A stretch of DNA of 52,505 bases. Origin: JBCCBV01 sp039033855. Lineage in GTDB: Bacteria; Planctomycetota; Phycisphaerae; Phycisphaerales; Phycisphaeraceae. The position numbers were made by a program, and so were the translations under genes. The notes under the pieces were generated by a model, which was not told the origin of the DNA, did not search any database, and was given only the letters and a program-made list of their open reading frames with translations. The stretch lies in contig JBCCBV010000021.1 of assembly GCA_039033855.1 (NCBI GenBank), positions 1-52,505 on the forward strand. The letters are read 5' to 3'. This document shows positions 34,903-41,830 of the stretch, piece after piece; positions within the stretch are counted from its first letter, which is position 1, and the number at the start of each line of letters is the position of its first letter.

Positions 34903-36363
34903 ATGCACGCAGAAACCAAGGCTCACGACCGCGTCCCTCTGGGCCAGAAAATCGCCTTCGGCGCGGGGATGCTGGGCAACCAGATGTTCCCCGCGGCGCT
35001 CGGCGTGTTCATGGTCGTGCTGGTGCAGAGCCTGAACATGAGCCCGCTTTGGGTGGGCGTGGTCGCCTTCCTGCCCCGGCTGTCCGACGCGCTGACCGAC
35101 CCGGTGATGGGCTTCATTACCGACAACACCGAGTCGCGTTGGGGCCGGCGACGGCCGTACATCTTCATCGGCGCCATTCTCGCGGGGGCGTCCTACATCT
35201 TGATGTGGCAACTCTTCCCCGAGAACGGCGAGCTGTTCAACTTCGTCTACTTCCTGCTGCTGTCGTTTGTGTTCTATCTGGGGCTCACCATTTTCGCGAC
35301 GCCTTACGTGGCCATGGGCTACGAGATGACCCCCGACTTCCACGAGCGCACCCGGCTCATGGCGGTGTCGCAGTGGATCGGCCAGTGGGCGTGGGTCATC
35401 GTGCCCTGGTTCTGGGTCATCCTGTATGACCCGGACATCTACCCCGACGCGGTGGCCGGGGCGCGCAACCTTGCGATCTGGGTCGGCGTCGGCTGCATGC
35501 TGTTGGCCATGGCGCCGGCGGTCTTCTGCAAGACACAACCCGTCGACCCCGCAACCCTCGAAAAATTGTCGCTCGACAACCTGCAAAAAAACGTCGCGAG
35601 CCTGCTGCAGGGCTTCGCGGCGACGTTCCGCTGCAAACCGTTCGTGCTGATCTGCCTGGCGACGTTCTTTGTGTTCAACGCGTTCAACACCGTCGCGCAA
35701 TTTTCGTTCTACATCATCGTGCACTACATGAACCACGGCGACACCGGCGCCGCGGGCCAATGGCCCACCTGGGTCGGCTCGGCCACCGCCCTGGCCACCG
35801 CGTTCCTGGCGATCCCGGCCGTGACCTGGATCGCCCGAAAGGTGGGCAAAAAGAATGCGTTCTTGATTTCCCAAGGACTTTCAATCCCCGGGTATCTGGC
35901 CTATTGGTGGTGCTTCAACCCCGACCACCCGTGGATGATGTTCCTGCCGTTGCCGCTGTTCTGCTTCGGCATCGGGAGCCTGTTCACGCTCATGATGTCG
36001 ATGACCGCCGACGTTTGCGACCTCGACGAACTCAACACCGGCGCCCGACGCGAAGGCGCCTTTGGCGCCGTGTACTGGTGGATGGTCAAGTTCGGCTTCG
36101 CCATCGCCGCGCTGGTCGGCGGGCTGATCTTCACGATCGTCGGGTTCGACGAAAAAGCGGCCACGCAAACCGTCGAGGCCATGCACGGCATGCGCATCGC
36201 GTACATCGCCGTGCCCGTCTGCGGCACGCTGATCGCCATGGCGCTCATGCTCCGCTACGACGTGGACGAGCAGCGCAGCCACGACGTCCGGCAACAACTC
36301 GAAAACCGCAAGCAGCGCCAAGCCGACACCGAAGCAGACGCCGACGCCCCCGGCCTTTCCTGA
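34903..36363 (+). CDS. GPH-family (MelB-like) sugar:cation symporter, MFS
   Basis: A 486-residue inner-membrane transporter with about 12 hydrophobic segments. GPH family features include GNQMFPAALGVF in helix 1, LSDALTDPVMGFITDNTESRWGRRRPYI (split: SDALTDPVMG, TDNTESRWGRRRPY) in helix 2 and loop 2-3, where the Asp pair binds the coupling cation, and MTADVCDLDELNTGARREG late in the protein. Members move melibiose, xylosides or glucuronides with Na+ or H+. Its position after xylA, the regulator and GH43 suggests xylose or xylo-oligosaccharide uptake. ATG at 34903 is preferred to the GTG at 34876. Confidence 0.88.
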   Translation: MHAETKAHDRVPLGQKIAFGAGMLGNQMFPAALGVFMVVLVQSLNMSPLWVGVVAFLPRLSDALTDPVMGFITDNTESRWGRRRPYIFIGAILAGASYILMWQLFPENGELFNFVYFLLLSFVFYLGLTIFATPYVAMGYEMTPDFHERTRLMAVSQWIGQWAWVIVPWFWVILYDPDIYPDAVAGARNLAIWVGVGCMLLAMAPAVFCKTQPVDPATLEKLSLDNLQKNVASLLQGFAATFRCKPFVLICLATFFVFNAFNTVAQFSFYIIVHYMNHGDTGAAGQWPTWVGSATALATAFLAIPAVTWIARKVGKKNAFLISQGLSIPGYLAYWWCFNPDHPWMMFLPLPLFCFGIGSLFTLMMSMTADVCDLDELNTGARREGAFGAVYWWMVKFGFAIAALVGGLIFTIVGFDEKAATQTVEAMHGMRIAYIAVPVCGTLIAMALMLRYDVDEQRSHDVRQQLENRKQRQADTEADADAPGLS

Positions 36364-36447
36364 CGTATCGCCAATGTTTGCTGGACGGGGCATCCGCCCG
36401 GCCGTCACTAACCACCAGACAGCACCTAGAAGTCATGCGTTCCCGGC

Positions 36448-36580
36448 TGACACCACGGCAAGCCGCCCAAACTTCCCGCAAGTCTCTGAGAATGCGGGGG
36501 TTTACAGCAACGCCAAGGGTCAACGCGGGACAACCCGCGTCACGTGCGCAGAAGTGGAGCCGGGGGGAATCGAACCCCCG
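36448..36580. repeat. Left attachment repeat (attL side)
   Basis: Identical over 133 bp to 42978-43110. Its last 26 bases (36555-36580) are the tmRNA acceptor and T-arm 3' half; the first 107 bases are not part of ssrA. It contains two strong inverted repeats: CCCGCA...TGCGGG (36475-36498) and ACGCGGG-ACAA-CCCGCGT (36523-36540). Confidence 0.93.
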
Positions 36581-36757
36581 AAAAACGCGGCTCACGGCAT
36601 CGCCAAGCGGCATGACACACAAATAGACACACACGATTTCGGGACTCTCGCCCAAGTCGTCGCTGCATGGCCGACGCTGCCGCACACCTGCCGTCAGGCG
36701 ATCGTTGACCTAGTTACACGCTCATGTCCGGGGGAGGTTCCCCGTGACGCTGAGTGA
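36581..36757 (+). pseudogene. Displaced 3' end of the integrase gene
   Basis: Directly after the left repeat, the integrase frame (codon phase as at 43111) continues for 58 codons, with the segment FGTLAQVVAAWPTLP, and stops at 36755-36757. This resembles, from memory, the C-terminal tails of planctomycete integrases. In the excised circle it would be joined in frame to the integrase, giving 486 residues. In the integrated state it has no start of its own. Confidence 0.6.
36612..36633 (+). repeat. 22-bp arm-type repeat, left
   Basis: Begins ATGACACACAAATAG and ends GACACACA. An identical copy in the same orientation is at 42920-42941. The copies lie 31 and 36 bases outside the attachment repeat on the element side, as expected for integrase arm-binding sites around attP. 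Confidence 0.7.
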
Positions 36758-36923
36758 GCAACTTGCCGCCGAGGCCATGCGTCAGTCCTTGACGATGCTC
36801 CGCCAACTGGCCGACGACGCGTCGCTCGACGATCGGGTGCGCGTTATCAACACCGCCAAGCAGGTGCTCGACAAGCTCGACCGCGAGACGATCGCTCGGG
36901 AAGTTCTGGGGGACACCCTATGA
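36744..36923 (+). CDS. Small hypothetical protein, 59 residues
   Basis: Starts with GTG at 36744. A GGAGG-type site (36733-36737) lies in the loop of a hairpin CGGGG-GAGGTT-CCCCG whose last base is the first base of the start codon. The product is acidic and probably all-helical (LADDASLDDRVRVINTAKQVLDKLDRE). Its stop overlaps the ATG of the rep-like gene by ATGA, which argues for coupling. Its first 14 bases overlap the displaced integrase tail. A later ATG at 36777 would give 48 residues. Helper or regulator of replication is a guess from position. Confidence 0.6.
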   Translation: MTLSEQLAAEAMRQSLTMLRQLADDASLDDRVRVINTAKQVLDKLDRETIAREVLGDTL

Positions 36924-38200
36924 GCGTCCCCCAACGCCCCTGCCTGCCTGAGACCGTCGCGGTCGCCGCACGCCCAAGCGAGCAGAGCGAGCAAGGCGGC
37001 GAACGCGTCGCAGCGCAAGGCAGCAGGGGCGGTGCCCCTACCTGCCTAGACCAGAACGGGAGCCCTGAGCCCGAGCGGCGTCCGTGCTCCGCCACGGATG
37101 CCGCCGGGCTTAAGCCTGCCGATAACTGGCCCTGCTGGTCGGAAGCCCCCAAGGCGCCTTTCGTGCGCAGCGGGCCCGGCCTCTCTAATCCCCGCTATGT
37201 AACACCGGGGATAGAAACCCATGAGGGCGGTGTGCTGGAACTCCCCGAGCCCGGGGTTTATGCCGGCCTCGACTGGATTCGGTGCACCGGTCCCGAGGCG
37301 CTCATCGATCGTCTACTGGGCGAAATGCGGGATTTTGCGGGCATCGAAGGTAAGGAGTGTCACGGCGCCAAGCACTTCAAAAACGGCGCCTCGTTCGAGC
37401 CCGGGGTCATGGTCAGCTGGGGTCACAAGAACCGCGTGTGTCAGGTCGACGTGCAGGGCCAGCGGCTACGCCTGATCGACGGTCCGGCACGGGTCGAAGT
37501 CCTGCGGCAACTCCTCGAAATGGGCATGAAGGCCCGTCGACTCGACCTGGCCGTTGACTTTGTCGATCAGCAGCGGGCCATGCACAGGCAGGCGGTCGCG
37601 TCTTGCCAGGCGGGCGAGTTGTGCGGTCTACGCTCCTACGAGGTGAAGGACCGCATTCAGGCCAACGGCCAAGCACTGTCGCGGCATCTTGCGCTAGGTG
37701 CTCGCGAGTCGCCGGTCTGCGCTCGTATCTACGACAAGGGACTGGAGCAGGGTTACGCGGTCGAAGGTTATTGGGAGCGGGTCGAGGTCGAGTTCAAGAA
37801 AGATCGAGCCGAGGCAGTGGCCGATGCGCTGGTGAAGGATGCCCAGCGGTCCGCACAGACGCTGGTGTCGTTCGTGTTCGGCGCCTTTGAGTTCCGCACC
37901 AAGACCGGCCGGGGTGAGATGGCGCGTCGGCCGCTGTCGCCGTGGTGGGCCGATCTGCTCGAAGGTGTGGCGGCCGCACGCACCAGCCCGGCTGGCGATC
38001 CGGCGTCCTTCAGGAGCTGGCTGGCCTGGCTGCAAACCGCTGCCCTGCCGCGGATGCTGCAATGCGCCGAGGCCGCACGCATCACACCCGGGGAGCTCAT
38101 GGAATGGTTCTGCCAGGGCCTGGTGCCCCGAACCGACGACAGCCCGATCGTGCAGGAGTTCGTTGCGTGGTTCGCAACCGGCAGCGGTGAAGTACGCTGA
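36920..38200 (+). CDS. Replication initiation factor-like protein (Rep_trans / RstA type)
   Basis: A 426-residue protein. The conserved part starts near residue 112 (YAGLDWIRCTG). RRLDLAVDFVD, SPVCARIYDKGLEQG and WERVEVEFKKDRAEA match the pattern of replication initiation factors of rolling-circle plasmids and CTX-type phages. The first 110 residues are low-complexity and may be poorly conserved; a strong hairpin is encoded there. Such proteins nick an origin and start rolling-circle replication of the excised circle. The stop at 38198-38200 directly abuts the stop of the convergent restriction-modification gene at 38201, with no bases between. Confidence 0.7.
   Translation: MSVPQRPCLPETVAVAARPSEQSEQGGERVAAQGSRGGAPTCLDQNGSPEPERRPCSATDAAGLKPADNWPCWSEAPKAPFVRSGPGLSNPRYVTPGIETHEGGVLELPEPGVYAGLDWIRCTGPEALIDRLLGEMRDFAGIEGKECHGAKHFKNGASFEPGVMVSWGHKNRVCQVDVQGQRLRLIDGPARVEVLRQLLEMGMKARRLDLAVDFVDQQRAMHRQAVASCQAGELCGLRSYEVKDRIQANGQALSRHLALGARESPVCARIYDKGLEQGYAVEGYWERVEVEFKKDRAEAVADALVKDAQRSAQTLVSFVFGAFEFRTKTGRGEMARRPLSPWWADLLEGVAAARTSPAGDPASFRSWLAWLQTAALPRMLQCAEAARITPGELMEWFCQGLVPRTDDSPIVQEFVAWFATGSGEVR
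37019..37046. other. Strong hairpin inside the rep coding region, possible origin element
   Basis: GGCAG-C-AGGGGC-GGT-GCCCCT-AC-CTGCC: eleven base pairs with a tiny internal loop, in the poorly conserved N-terminal part of rep. Rolling-circle double-strand origins often lie in or next to rep and form hairpins. No nick site is identifiable by eye. Confidence 0.3.
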
Positions 38201-41200
38201 TTAGGTCGGCCGGATGCAGTCGTCCGTGATGAGCGAGGAAGGGTCGGCGCCAGCACTTGCGTATGACGGGGGAATGCCGGGGGCGACGACGGGGTCGCCG
38301 TTATTCTCACGCTCGGCGACGGCGTGATTGAGGTCGAGGAGTTGTTGGAGCAGGTCCTTCTTCTTGCTAAAGCCGTAGGCGGCGAGGACGGCGGCGTCGA
38401 GGGTAGCGTGGGCGTCCTTGAGAGGGCTCTTGCCGGGCAGTTCGAGCGTGCGGTACACGGCCCGCAGGCCGCCCTTGATCTTGGTGAGCGCTTCATCCCG
38501 CACCGCCCGCACCGCCCGGCCCGCCTCGGCGACGGCGTCGATTCGTTTTTTGGTGGGCCCCTGGAAGTCGGGGCCTTGCGGCCAAGGGAAGGTGTCCCAG
38601 ACGGATTCTGGGGTGTATCGCAGTCGAGCTTCAAGCTTTGATGACTTTGCAGTGAACCACGCAAGATGTACGGAACCTTGGAGTAATCCAAAGCTGTAGT
38701 CATCGTCGAAGCAAAAAACTTGCAGCGCATCGCCGGGGCGAATTTCGGCGTCTGCAAAAACGAAGATCGGCCGCTTCGTGACTCGCGAACACGCCAGATA
38801 GCGTTTGCCTTGCAACGTATCTATTAAAGCAAGCATTTCTGTACGGTTCCAAGCGAGTTGCCACCAACGATCGAGAAAGCTCCGGTGATGCGACCTTGCC
38901 TTCCCCTTGCCGAACTTAGCTTCGTCTTTGGCGACGTTTCTTTGCCTGACGGGAAGCACAAGCGATTCGATTCGCGCGAATGCTTTGTTGTAGCCCTGAG
39001 CTTCGAGCACATCCCGATCAGCAAAGTCGATGATCCAGCGTGACGGCTTCATGTCACCCGTGAGAGCATCTTGACCGATGAGGTAAGGCTTGATGACGTC
39101 CCTGCTTTTTGGTTCCGCCTTTGTAAAAACTTTTGCTTCGACTGGTTCGAGTAGAAACGCATCATGCCCGGGTGTTATCCCTTGGTAGACCTGCTGCGGT
39201 TCTGTTGCGCAATTCAGCTTCTTTGCCGACGTGACATCCGTTTGATCCGACAGAGCCGCGTTGATGAATCCCGTTTCGCGTTTGTCGAGCTCGTATTGCT
39301 TCGTGGCTGGGCCGTCGCCGCGTTTGTTGCGTTTGTTGCCGGGCGGATCGGGCACCTTGAACCAGAGTTTGCGCTGCTCGGTGATGAACAGGTCGGCGTC
39401 GGCGTATTTCGTCGTGCCGTGGTCGGTGGTGTCGCGCTTGACCCAGTTGGCGATCGACACGTGGACATTGGCCTCGCCGGACCACGGCTGATTGTCCACT
39501 GCGTCAATGACCACGCCTCCGGAAGCAACGATGTGGTCCAGGCCGCCTTCGCGGGACTTGTTGTTGCGGATGTTTTGCGTGCCGACCAAGCCCGCGCGGC
39601 CGGCGACCGGATCCTCGGGGGTGCAAGCGGGCAAATGGTCGTGGGCCCGACGGAACCAGTACACGCAGAAGTCCGCCATGCCGGGGACCTCGGGGTACAG
39701 CTTGCGGACGGTGTCCACGTAGTCGGCCCCCATCTCGGGCTTCATGCGCTTGGCCCCGAGGAACGGCGGGTTGCCGATGATGATGTCGGCGTCGGGCCAG
39801 AGCGTCGGAACATGGCCGTCCACTTCCGAGGCGTTGGCCAGGGGCGGGGGTGCCCAGGGGGAACCGCTGGGGACCATCAGCGCGTCGCACGCCCGGAAGT
39901 TCACATCGAGGTTGTCCAGCGGCAGGGCGTCTTCGTCCATGTGCAGCTCTTCGATGGCGAGCTTGCGGGCGATCATCATGGTGACCTTGGCGAGCTCGAC
40001 GGCGAAGGGGTTGATGTCCATGCCGAAGAACTGGCGGGCGGTGACGCCGCCGAGCCTGCCCATCGTGTCCTTGCGTTTGGAGACGCGTTGGAGCTTGTCG
40101 AGTAGTTCGCGTTCGAGGCGTTTGAGTTCGCGATAGGCGAGATAGAGGAAGTTGCCCGAGCCGCAAGCGGGATCGAGGACGCGGAAGCCGTACATGCGGT
40201 TGCGGAGTTGTTCGAGGTCGCCAACGGTTTTGGCCTGGGCGATGGCCTTCTGCCAGGGGTCGATCATCGTGGGCTTGAGGATTTTGTAGATGTCCACGCC
40301 CGAGGTGTACTCAGAGCCACTCTTATGTCGCTCCTCCTTGGACATTGTCTTGACGAAGATGGTGCCGAAGATTTCGGGGCGAACCTTGGACCAGTCCTCT
40401 TTGGCGGCGGCTTTGAGGTCGTCTAGCTCATTCGTTTCGATTTCGAGAAACACCGGCTCAGCGAACACGCCGCCGTTGAAGTAATCCACGCCTTTGAACC
40501 GCCCACCTGCGGTGATCTCCGGGGTGTTCATGGCCGTGAACAGACCGCCAATCAGGTCGTAGGACCTTGCTGGGCTGTCACACTGCTCGAGCAGGCTTGT
40601 GAAGCCATACTTGGGCAGCAGGCCGATGTCTTCGGCAAAGAGCGCGACAAGGCACTGCAGGACAAAACGCTGAGCCGTGGGGCGTTCGATGTTGCGAGCC
40701 ACGAGCTTGTTGAATAGCGCAGCCAGGCGATCGGCGGCCGCGCGCGTGACCTTCTCGTTGTTGTTGCCGAAGGTCGGCTCTTCGTGCGTGGGGAACAGGA
40801 ACGCGAGGGGGCCGTAACGATCGGGCAGCTCGGTAAGCAGAACCTTGTCGACGGGGGTGTCGACCTGGACATCGAAGTCGTAAATCCAGAACTCGTCGAA
40901 GTTGCAGAGAACAACGTAGTTGGGCCGGCCGGGGACAAGGCGGGTCCAGTAGTCGAAGGCCTGCTGGTAAGCGGTGGCGAGATCGACGCCCCGCTTTTTC
41001 ATCTCGATGAGGACGTGCGGCTTCCAGACGAGATCGGCAAAGGCTGTGCCGCCTTGTGTCTTCTTGATTCGCTCCTCGTAGTTGGCTCCGACATCCAGGA
41101 CGCCGGGTTGGCCAAACGCTCGGAAGAGATGGTCGAGGAAGACCTGGGCTTGGCCTTTTTCGTCGCCGGTGATGAACTCGGAGCACCACGTGACGAATTC

Positions 41201-41233
41201 ATGCAGTCTGGTTACGCGGTCCCCGGTAGGCAT
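38201..41233 (-). CDS. MmeI-type (type IIG/IIL) restriction-modification enzyme
   Basis: A 1010-residue single-chain enzyme that should both cut and methylate DNA. N-terminal nuclease motif D67-x(9)-E77-M-K79 (FADLVWKPHVLIEMKKRG) has the same spacing as the catalytic residues of MmeI. A helical connector follows. The methyltransferase has motif I DPACGSGNFL (354-363) and NPPF at 488-491, marking an N6-adenine type enzyme. The C-terminal third (about 680-1000) would hold the target-recognition domain. All key residues are present, so it appears active. Host modification protects self DNA; incoming phage DNA would be cut. It is cargo of the ssrA element and divergent from the RHH gene. Target sequence cannot be read. 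Confidence 0.85.
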   Translation of the reverse strand: MPTGDRVTRLHEFVTWCSEFITGDEKGQAQVFLDHLFRAFGQPGVLDVGANYEERIKKTQGGTAFADLVWKPHVLIEMKKRGVDLATAYQQAFDYWTRLVPGRPNYVVLCNFDEFWIYDFDVQVDTPVDKVLLTELPDRYGPLAFLFPTHEEPTFGNNNEKVTRAAADRLAALFNKLVARNIERPTAQRFVLQCLVALFAEDIGLLPKYGFTSLLEQCDSPARSYDLIGGLFTAMNTPEITAGGRFKGVDYFNGGVFAEPVFLEIETNELDDLKAAAKEDWSKVRPEIFGTIFVKTMSKEERHKSGSEYTSGVDIYKILKPTMIDPWQKAIAQAKTVGDLEQLRNRMYGFRVLDPACGSGNFLYLAYRELKRLERELLDKLQRVSKRKDTMGRLGGVTARQFFGMDINPFAVELAKVTMMIARKLAIEELHMDEDALPLDNLDVNFRACDALMVPSGSPWAPPPLANASEVDGHVPTLWPDADIIIGNPPFLGAKRMKPEMGADYVDTVRKLYPEVPGMADFCVYWFRRAHDHLPACTPEDPVAGRAGLVGTQNIRNNKSREGGLDHIVASGGVVIDAVDNQPWSGEANVHVSIANWVKRDTTDHGTTKYADADLFITEQRKLWFKVPDPPGNKRNKRGDGPATKQYELDKRETGFINAALSDQTDVTSAKKLNCATEPQQVYQGITPGHDAFLLEPVEAKVFTKAEPKSRDVIKPYLIGQDALTGDMKPSRWIIDFADRDVLEAQGYNKAFARIESLVLPVRQRNVAKDEAKFGKGKARSHHRSFLDRWWQLAWNRTEMLALIDTLQGKRYLACSRVTKRPIFVFADAEIRPGDALQVFCFDDDYSFGLLQGSVHLAWFTAKSSKLEARLRYTPESVWDTFPWPQGPDFQGPTKKRIDAVAEAGRAVRAVRDEALTKIKGGLRAVYRTLELPGKSPLKDAHATLDAAVLAAYGFSKKKDLLQQLLDLNHAVAERENNGDPVVAPGIPPSYASAGADPSSLITDDCIRPT

Positions 41234-41284
41234 GATCGAGAATCTACGTCAAACCGTGGATTGCCGGCGCTACGGGGTCGAAGC

Positions 41285-41312
41285 TTGACTTGTACCCATA
41301 TGTGGGTAATAT
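41285..41312 (+). promoter_or_regulatory. Promoter with palindromic operator for the RHH-xis-int operon
   Basis: -35 TTGACT (41285-41290), 16-base spacer, -10 TAATAT (41307-41312). The palindrome TACCCATATGTGGGTA (41293-41308) fills the spacer and touches -10, a typical site for a ribbon-helix-helix autorepressor. The expected transcription start is at about 41319, the A of the first ATG, so the message may be leaderless. Confidence 0.7.
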
Positions 41313-41318
41313 CTCGGT

Positions 41319-41651
41319 ATGCCCAAGACCAAGACCTCGATCTCACTCGATGAAAAGTTGGTAACCACGCTCGACGAGCACGCAAAGACCGAAGGGATGA
41401 GCCGGTCTCAGCTGATTGAACGCTTCATCGAGGCCGGGCTCGAAGATCAGGGCGAGCCCATGTACGAGTTCTTCAAGATGACCTGCATGCCCAGTGAAGT
41501 GGTCAAGTTCATGTCGATCGGAGAACCCAACGACGACGACGGGCCAATCGAAGTCGTGAAGCGCGTGTCCGTGACGCGATGGCAAGCCTGGCAAGCTCAG
41601 AGGGACCACGAGCAGGCAACTCAGCAAACCGCAAAGGGGAGCAAGAAGTGA
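41319..41651 (+). CDS. Ribbon-helix-helix (CopG/Arc-type) regulator
   Basis: A 110-residue protein. Residues 1-46 are a ribbon-helix-helix domain: KTKTSISLDEKLVTTLDEHAK, split as TKTSISLDEKLV and TLDEHAKTEGMSRSQLIERF. The C-terminal part is hydrophilic and not recognised. No ribosome site precedes the ATG, consistent with a leaderless message. Its stop overlaps the excisionase GTG (GTGA). It probably represses its own operon through the palindrome at 41293, thus controlling excisionase and integrase. Confidence 0.8.
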   Translation: MPKTKTSISLDEKLVTTLDEHAKTEGMSRSQLIERFIEAGLEDQGEPMYEFFKMTCMPSEVVKFMSIGEPNDDDGPIEVVKRVSVTRWQAWQAQRDHEQATQQTAKGSKK

Positions 41652-41830
41652 GCGTGTCACAAACACTCACCGCAGAAGACCTGGCCCACCTGCTCAAAGT
41701 CAGCAAGCGCACGCTTTACCGCTGGGTTCAGCAGGGCCTGCTGCCGGCTCCTCTCCGAGTCGGTGCGACGACCCGCTGGCGGAGCGATGAGGTCGAGAAA
41801 GCCATGGAACGCTGGAGGCAGGCACGATGA
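41648..41830 (+). CDS. xis: Excisionase-family helix-turn-helix protein
   Basis: A 60-residue MerR-like winged-helix protein of the excisionase type: LTAEDLAHLLKVSKRTLYRWVQ, split as TAEDLAHLLKVS and KRTLYRWVQQGLLP, then LRVGATTRWRSDEVEKAM. It starts at a GTG overlapping the RHH stop and ends with TGA overlapping the integrase ATG. Such proteins bend DNA at attachment sites and favour excision; some instead only regulate transcription. A GTG two codons later is an alternative start. Confidence 0.75.
   Translation: MSVSQTLTAEDLAHLLKVSKRTLYRWVQQGLLPAPLRVGATTRWRSDEVEKAMERWRQAR

Noticed and set aside
36374..36447. Possible gene starting before the left repeat and running to 36757
   Set aside because: The part before the repeat has no ribosome site or recognisable sequence. 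Only the 36581-36757 portion is meaningful, as the displaced integrase tail.
36555..36580. tRNA or tmRNA gene at the left end of the element
   Set aside because: Only the acceptor and T-arm 3' half (26 bases) is present; no 5' half lies nearby. It is the displaced ssrA end.
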